64,000 bases of DNA from an uncultured Stomatobaculum sp. GTDB taxonomy: Bacteria > Bacillota > Clostridia > Lachnospirales > Lachnospiraceae. The position numbers and the translations under genes were made by a program. This document shows, one piece after another, positions 59,509-64,000 of this stretch. The notes under the pieces are model-generated. The model was not told the DNA's origin. It saw nothing but the letters and a program-made list of their open reading frames with translations, and did not search any database. Each line of letters opens with the position of its first letter. Positions within the stretch are counted from its first letter, which is position 1. The stretch lies in NCBI RefSeq assembly GCF_937924975.1, contig NZ_CALEYG010000034.1, forward strand, positions 1-64,000. The letters are read 5' to 3'.

Positions 59509-60231
59509 ATGCGACGGGAAAAAGGGATAGCGATTCTTTTACTCTCTGTTTCTCTGCTGCTCTTTGCGGGCTGCGGACAGAAAAAGAGCAAAGAGGCGAC
59601 GAACAGCGCGGTGCCCGGCACGGAGAGTGTGAGCGAAGAGAGCACAGCGACAAGTACGGCGGCGGAAGCGGAAGAGACGCTCGACGGCGTGGTGCTCGAG
59701 GCGTCGATGAACGGCTTTACGCTGCAGAATAAGAAGCAGGGGCTTGTTTATATCGCGACCGGCGAGGACGCCGCCGAGAAGCCTGACCTCACGAGACTGG
59801 CAAACGGCATTGTGCCGGGCGAGGGCATACGCTTGCTCGGCAAGACCAAAGACGGAACCTTTCAGCTCAGTGCCGCGGCCGATGAGGCGACGGCACTCGG
59901 CGACAAGGACGCGCTCTACACAGTCGGACAGGCGCTGCTCGCGGTCCGGGACAAGAACTTGGACGCACTTGCCGGCATGGCGACCTACCCGCTGTATCTC
60001 GGACTCGCGTCCGGCAATGAGGTCGACAACAAGGACGAGTTGTCACAGAAGTACACGGCAGAGCAGATTTTCACCGATGCGTTCTGCGCATCTGTCCTGC
60101 ACGCCGATCTCTTAACGATACAGGCGGCCGACGGCAATCTGGTCGTCTCGGCGGACGGCGGCAGGCCGAATATGATTTTCACCAAGACCGACGCGGGCTA
60201 TCGGCTCAGCGCCGTGAATGTCACAAAATAA
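59509..60231 (+). CDS. Putative lipoprotein
   Basis: 240 residues. Signal peptide with lipobox LFAGC (Cys22), then a Ser/Thr/Glu-rich linker to about residue 60 and a soluble domain (GVVLEASMNGFTLQNKKQGL, then YTVGQALLAVRDKNLDALAGMATYPLYLG). The last part resembles a short ligand-binding or PepSY-like fold, but I do not assign it. GAGGAGG precedes ATG 59509. It lies 11 nt after accDA and 15 nt before glnS. Confidence 0.75.
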   Translation: MRREKGIAILLLSVSLLLFAGCGQKKSKEATNSAVPGTESVSEESTATSTAAEAEETLDGVVLEASMNGFTLQNKKQGLVYIATGEDAAEKPDLTRLANGIVPGEGIRLLGKTKDGTFQLSAAADEATALGDKDALYTVGQALLAVRDKNLDALAGMATYPLYLGLASGNEVDNKDELSQKYTAEQIFTDAFCASVLHADLLTIQAADGNLVVSADGGRPNMIFTKTDAGYRLSAVNVTK

Positions 60232-60246
60232 GAGAGGAGACGCCCC

Positions 60247-61950
60247 ATGAGCGAGGACAAGAAAGCAATGGAAGCGGCAACAGAGGAAGCAGCGGGCGGC
60301 GAGCGCCGCGAGAAGAACTTCATCGAGAATGAGATTGACAAGGATCTGGCATCGGGGAGATATTCGCATGTTCAGACGCGCTTCCCACCGGAGCCGAACG
60401 GCTACCTGCACATCGGGCACGCAAAGTCGATTCTCTTGAATTACGGTCTTGCGGAGGAGTATCACGGCCTCTTTAACCTCCGCTACGATGACACGAACCC
60501 GACCAAGGAGAAGTGGGAGTTTGTGGAGTCCATCCGCGCGGATGTCGAGTGGCTCGGCGCAAAGTTTGATAATCGCATCTTCTTTGCCTCCGACTACTTT
60601 GAGACAATGTATGAGTGCGCGGTCAAGCTGATTAAGAAGGGCAAGGCCTTTGTCTGTGATCTGACTGCCGACCAGATTCGCGAGTACCGCGGCGATTTCA
60701 ATACGCCCGGCAAGGAGAGCCCCTACCGGAACCGCTCGGTCGAGGAGAACTTAAAGCTCTTCGAGGAGATGCGCGAGGGCAAGTACGCGGACGGCGAGAA
60801 AGTACTCCGCGCGAAAATTGACATGGCGTCTCCGAATATCAACATGCGGGACCCGGTTATCTACCGCATTGCGCACCTCTCCCACCAGAACACCGGTGAC
60901 AAGTGGTGCATCTACCCGATGTATGACTTCGCGCATCCCATTGAGGACGCGGTCGAGAAGATTACGCACTCCATCTGCACGCTGGAGTTCGAGGATCATC
61001 GCCCGCTCTATGACTGGGTCGTGAATGAGTGTGAGTTCCCGGAGCCGCCGCGCCAGATTGAGTTTGCCAAGCTCTATCTCACGAATGTCGTGACCGGCAA
61101 GCGCTATATTAAGAAGCTCGTTGAGGACGGCATTGTGGACGGCTGGGACGACCCGCGTCTGGTCTCGATTGCGGCGCTGCGCCGCCGCGGCTACACACCG
61201 GAGTCGATTAAGCGCTTTGTGGAACTGGTCGGCGTCTCGAAGGCAAATTCTTCGGTGGACTCCGCGATGCTCGAGTACTGCATCCGCGAGGACTTAAAGC
61301 TCTCGCGCGCGCGGATGATGGCGGTGTTAAAGCCCCTCAAGCTGATCATCGACAACTATCCGGAGGGACAGACCGAGGACCTCGTGATGCCGAATAACCT
61401 CGAGAATCCGGATCTCGGCAGCCGCGTGATTCCGTTCGGCAGAGAACTCTGGATTGAGGAGGACGACTTCCGCGAGGAACCGCCGAAGAAGTACTTCCGC
61501 CTGTTCCCGGGCAACGAAGTGCGCCTCATGGGCGCTTACTTCGTGAAGTGCGTCGGCGTCGACAAAGATGAAACCGGCAAGGTAGTTGCCGTGCACTGCA
61601 CCTATGACCCGGAGACCAAGAGCGGCACGGGCTTTGAGGGCAGAAAGGTGAAGGGTACCATTCACTGGGTCAATGCTTCGACCGCAGTCAATGCCGAGTG
61701 CCGCCTCTACGAGAACCTGGTCGATGAGGAGAAGGGCAAGCTCGACGAAAACGGTAACCTGAACCTGAATCCGAATTCCCGTATTATCTTAAAGGACTGC
61801 AAACTGGAGCCGAACTTTGACGGCGCCAAGGCCTATGACAGCTACCAGTTTGTGAGAAATGGTTTCTTCTGCGTGGATTCTAAGGATTCCCGCCCGGACA
61901 GTCTTGTCTTTAACCGCATTGTCTCGCTGAAGAGCAGCTTTAAGCTCTGA
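60247..61950 (+). CDS. glnS: Glutaminyl-tRNA synthetase
   Basis: 567-residue class I GlnRS charging tRNA-Gln directly. HIGH motif in NGYLHIGHAKSILLNYG; the loop usually holding MSKRK reads NVVTGKRYIKKLV, a changed signature that keeps the second lysine. LRRRGYTPESI and CIREDLKLSRARMMAVL are family blocks; a two-barrel anticodon domain starts near residue 350. Length is normal. The first 25 residues are low-complexity. GAGAGGAG precedes ATG 60247. Confidence 0.94.
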   Translation: MSEDKKAMEAATEEAAGGERREKNFIENEIDKDLASGRYSHVQTRFPPEPNGYLHIGHAKSILLNYGLAEEYHGLFNLRYDDTNPTKEKWEFVESIRADVEWLGAKFDNRIFFASDYFETMYECAVKLIKKGKAFVCDLTADQIREYRGDFNTPGKESPYRNRSVEENLKLFEEMREGKYADGEKVLRAKIDMASPNINMRDPVIYRIAHLSHQNTGDKWCIYPMYDFAHPIEDAVEKITHSICTLEFEDHRPLYDWVVNECEFPEPPRQIEFAKLYLTNVVTGKRYIKKLVEDGIVDGWDDPRLVSIAALRRRGYTPESIKRFVELVGVSKANSSVDSAMLEYCIREDLKLSRARMMAVLKPLKLIIDNYPEGQTEDLVMPNNLENPDLGSRVIPFGRELWIEEDDFREEPPKKYFRLFPGNEVRLMGAYFVKCVGVDKDETGKVVAVHCTYDPETKSGTGFEGRKVKGTIHWVNASTAVNAECRLYENLVDEEKGKLDENGNLNLNPNSRIILKDCKLEPNFDGAKAYDSYQFVRNGFFCVDSKDSRPDSLVFNRIVSLKSSFKL

Positions 61951-61984
61951 GGCGGAAAGAGATGAGCGTAAAAGCAAAGCACTT

Positions 61985-62008
61985 GTTGCGTCAAAGCTTT
62001 GGCGCAAC
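61985..62008. repeat. 24-bp near-perfect palindrome
   Basis: GTTGCGTCAAAGCTTTGGCGCAAC: only one pair (T/G) departs from symmetry. No T run follows, so it is unlikely to be a terminator; it could be an operator for the downstream radical SAM gene. Confidence 0.65.
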
Positions 62009-62041
62009 CTGCGATTTCTGAGAAGGAAAGAAGAGTCATTT

Positions 62042-62929
62042 ATGATAGATTTGGACTTGCGCTCCTGTGAGCTTTGTCCGAGACTCTGTCGCGTCAATCG
62101 AGAAGAGAAGCCGGGTGCCTGCGGATGCGGCGCCCGGCTTTTTGCGGCGCGCGCGGCGCTCCACTTCGGCGAGGAACCCTGTATCAGCGGCGCGGAGGGC
62201 TCCGGCACAGTCTTTTTTTCGGGTTGTAATTTGTACTGTGTCTTCTGCCAGAACCATAAAATCAGCCGCGAGCGCTACGGCAGGGAGCTCACAGCAGCGC
62301 GGCTTTCGGATATTTTCCGGGAACTTGAGGAGAAGGGCGCGAACAATATAAACCTCGTGACGCCGACGCCCTGGGTCACGGAGATCAGGAAGGCCTTGCG
62401 GCTCTACCGCCCGAACGTGCCGGTGCTCTATAACACCTCCGGCTATGAGCGGGTCGAAGTGCTGCGGGAGCTGGAAGGCTTGGTCGATGTCTGGCTGCCG
62501 GACTACAAGTACGCGGACAGTGCGCTCGCCGCACGTTTTTCCGGAGCGGCGGATTATCCGGCGGTTGCGCGGGCAGCTCTGCAAGAAATGTACCGGCAGA
62601 GCGGCAACCTCACATTAAATAAAGAAGGAAAGGCAGTCCGCGGGGTGATGATACGGCATCTCGTGCTGCCGCTGCACTTAAAAAACAGCTTTGCGGTTCT
62701 GGATGACATCGCAGCGCTGTTTGGGACAGAGCAGTATGTGAGCCTCATGTTTCAATACACGCCTTTTATCCGGACGCGTTTTCCGGAACTGAACCGCGCG
62801 CTGACCGGAAGGGAGAGAGCGCGGGCGGAGGCATACTTTTTGGAATGCGGCTTCCGGAACGGCTATATCCAGGAGGCGGACAGCAAGGGCAGTCGCTTTC
62901 TCCCGGACTTCAATTTAGAGGGCATATAG
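62042..62929 (+). CDS. PflA-like radical SAM protein
   Basis: 295 residues of the COG1313-type family related to pyruvate formate-lyase activating enzyme. The cluster motif C62-x3-C66-x2-C69 lies in FSGCNLYCVFCQNHKIS. The N-terminus has a further cysteine set (CELCPRLCRVNREEKPGACGCG) that may bind zinc or a second cluster. HLVLPLHLKN is a late-barrel mark. The substrate is unknown. The ribosome site is weak (AAGGAAAG, about 16 nt away). A strong palindrome lies upstream. Confidence 0.85.
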   Translation: MIDLDLRSCELCPRLCRVNREEKPGACGCGARLFAARAALHFGEEPCISGAEGSGTVFFSGCNLYCVFCQNHKISRERYGRELTAARLSDIFRELEEKGANNINLVTPTPWVTEIRKALRLYRPNVPVLYNTSGYERVEVLRELEGLVDVWLPDYKYADSALAARFSGAADYPAVARAALQEMYRQSGNLTLNKEGKAVRGVMIRHLVLPLHLKNSFAVLDDIAALFGTEQYVSLMFQYTPFIRTRFPELNRALTGRERARAEAYFLECGFRNGYIQEADSKGSRFLPDFNLEGI

Positions 62930-63024
62930 CGTTTGGAAGGGATATGGTGTGACGGGACAAAACGAGAGCAAAACCGGGCAGTGATTCATCCATGCCGGAT
63001 CGACATGGGTTGATCGGTCGGAAT

Positions 63025-63075
63025 GTAAAAAAAGAAAACCGCGCCGCGAGAGGCACTAACCTCTCTGCGGCGCGC
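63025..63075 (-). terminator. Terminator of the YtxH-like gene
   Basis: On the minus strand GCGCCGCAGAGAGG / CCTCTCGCGGCGC followed by GGTTTTCTTTTTTT. Confidence 0.85.
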
Positions 63076-63081
63076 TTTGTT

Positions 63082-63609
63082 TTATTCTTCCTCCGTAATC
63101 TCGGTGGCGCGCTTTGCGCTGCTGCCGGCTGCGGCATAGGACTTCGCGAGAATGTTCTCGGAAGTGATTGCCTCCGCCGCGCTGTCTGCGGCCGCTTCGG
63201 CATCTTCCGCGGCTGCTGCGGCGGTCTCCCGCACGGTCTCGACTGCGGCCTTTGCCGTCGCCTGTGCTTCCGCGGTCTTCTCGCCGGTAGCCGCCTGCAG
63301 GTTGTCGGCGAGAATGTTACCGACATCCTTTAACATGCCTGCGGCACTTGTGACCATGCCCTTCGCCGCTTCCAGCGTGTTTTGGGCCGCCGCCGTGAAC
63401 TCACCGCGGTTTGCGTTCAGCGAGACATAGTTCCGGTTCGGCGTCTCGGTGTGCGAGGCGCGGTCGCTCTCGCCGTCCTCTTCGTAGTCGTGGAATTCCT
63501 CGTCCAGATCGCGGTGGAACTCGCTGTACTGGCGGTAGTAGGAGACAGCTGCAGCCGCAGCGCCCGCGACCAGTGCGAGGCGTGCAAGTCTTCCCAATAA
63601 TTTAGCCAT
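63082..63609 (-). CDS. YtxH-like helical protein
   Basis: 175 residues: a short hydrophobic N-terminal segment (LARLALVAGAAAAAVSYY), then a charged linker and a long Ala-rich helical tail with repeated KTAEAQATAKAAVETVRETAA-type sequence. This fits YtxH/general-stress proteins with a membrane anchor and extended coil; no specific function can be assigned. GAGAGGAG precedes ATG 63609. It shares the Ala/Glu/Lys-rich style of the CsbD-like protein at 40970. Confidence 0.7.
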   Translation of the reverse strand: MAKLLGRLARLALVAGAAAAAVSYYRQYSEFHRDLDEEFHDYEEDGESDRASHTETPNRNYVSLNANRGEFTAAAQNTLEAAKGMVTSAAGMLKDVGNILADNLQAATGEKTAEAQATAKAAVETVRETAAAAAEDAEAAADSAAEAITSENILAKSYAAAGSSAKRATEITEEE

Positions 63610-63896
63610 TCTTAAAACTCCTCTCTCAATCTTTTCTAGTAGTGTAAGCCAGAATGCCCAAAAAGAAAAGCCGTAAGCGCGCCCAAGCGGCGCAAAAAAG
63701 AGGGAAAACGAAAAAATGGCACCTGTATTTCGAAGAGAATAGTGGGCAAGACAAGTCTGCTATCAGGGCTTGTAAAATACTACCAGTAAAACGGAAAAAT
63801 TAGGATAAAACTAAGATAAAACAACAGTTAGCCCTGGAGAATAAATAGGAAAAATCACGAAAATCGAAAAAACATCCCCGCTTGTCAGAACATCTA
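63610..63896. other. Gene-free region
   Basis: No gene is supported in the last part of the window. The stretch is A-rich, with a short direct repeat (GATAAAACTAAGATAAAAC). Confidence 0.6.
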
Positions 63897-63925
63897 TAGA
63901 CAGAAACGGGCAGTCGTGATACATT
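63897..63925 (+). promoter_or_regulatory. Promoter of a downstream unit
   Basis: TAGACA (63897-63902), 17-nt spacer, TACATT (63920-63925) preceded by TGA (extended -10). Confidence 0.5.
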
Positions 63926-63945
63926 GATTAAGAAAATATTAATGT

Positions 63946-64000
63946 GCAGAAGGGGGCTCAGCAACCTTCTGCGGGGAAAGTCGAGAGACTTACCCGGCAG
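63946..64000 (+). ncRNA. Start of a structured transcript, cut by the window edge
   Basis: Two consecutive hairpins follow the promoter: GCAGAAGG/CCTTCTGC (63946-63953 with 63965-63972) and GGGAAAGTC-GAGA-GACTTACCC (63974-63995). They could open a riboswitch or other cis-acting RNA; I cannot match a named class. Confidence 0.4.

Noticed and set aside
58412..59653. 413-codon open frame antisense to accDA
   Set aside because: Shadow frame, crosses gene borders, no recognisable protein.
61966..62015. tRNA-like fold near the palindrome after glnS
   Set aside because: No T-loop or anticodon arm; only the symmetric stem is present.
63946..64000. Right-edge RNA tested against RNase P, SAM, T-box and cobalamin patterns
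   Set aside because: None of the conserved cores recalled for these classes is present in the visible part.

Overview
The window looks like the chromosome of a low-redundancy, moderately high-G+C Firmicute of the Lachnospiraceae (Clostridia). This is inferred from gene content and order, not from a database search. Supporting signs are the uvrC-hprK-murB-whiA-HPr block, a fused accDA, FabK instead of FabI, DUF1846 and DUF6145 proteins, GlnRS, frequent TTG starts, strong Shine-Dalgarno sites, and tRNA genes without an encoded CCA. An oral genus such as Stomatobaculum would fit, but that is a guess. No CRISPR array, rRNA or complete insertion sequence was seen.

Layout. 1-6116: end of a tRNA-Gly gene, then an oligopeptide ABC importer (oppABCDF) with a terminator between the binding protein and the permeases. 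6155-13420: radical SAM protein with a decayed partial duplicate behind it, a LysR regulator, tRNA-Leu, two small lipoproteins, a MATE exporter and FtsH. 13637-29312: core block of DUF1846 protein, DUF1653 protein, uvrC, hprK, murB, whiA, a Crh-like HPr without its active-site histidine, dnaE, pfkA, dusB, greA and lysS. LysS here carries a C-terminal tRNA-binding domain.

28834-40500 is an accessory region of visibly lower G+C. Its first part lies between two nearly identical copies of the lysS 3' end and holds remnants of an integrative element: a DUF6462 protein, a truncated RadC-type protein, a zinc-ribbon protein and a chimeric gene, plus an AbiE toxin-antitoxin pair with a clear operator-promoter. 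Beyond the second lysS copy lies a DUF3990/DUF3791 operon bracketed by imperfect inverted repeats of about 70 bp; its DUF3990 gene carries an in-frame TGA. An ABC-2 exporter and a stand-alone PD-(D/E)XK protein follow.

40509-50355 mixes core and accessory genes: TSCPD protein, CsbD, DUF1697, a membrane-anchored XRE regulator, an AlkD-like protein, an AIPR-family phage-resistance candidate with a divergent regulator and palindromic operators, Bcp, YaaA, toxin-antitoxin leftovers, tmRNA (ssrA), and the DUF421/DUF3290 membrane pair. 50659-59497 is malic enzyme followed by the type II fatty-acid synthesis cluster fabH-acpP-fabK-fabD-fabG-fabF-fabZ-accDA. Malic enzyme could supply reducing power and pyruvate next to the genes that use malonyl-CoA. 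59509-63609 holds a lipoprotein, glnS, a PflA-like radical SAM protein and a YtxH-like protein. The right edge has a promoter and the start of a structured transcript cut by the window end.

The strongest leads are the lysS 3'-end duplication that brackets the element remnant, and the inverted-repeat-flanked DUF3990 cassette.
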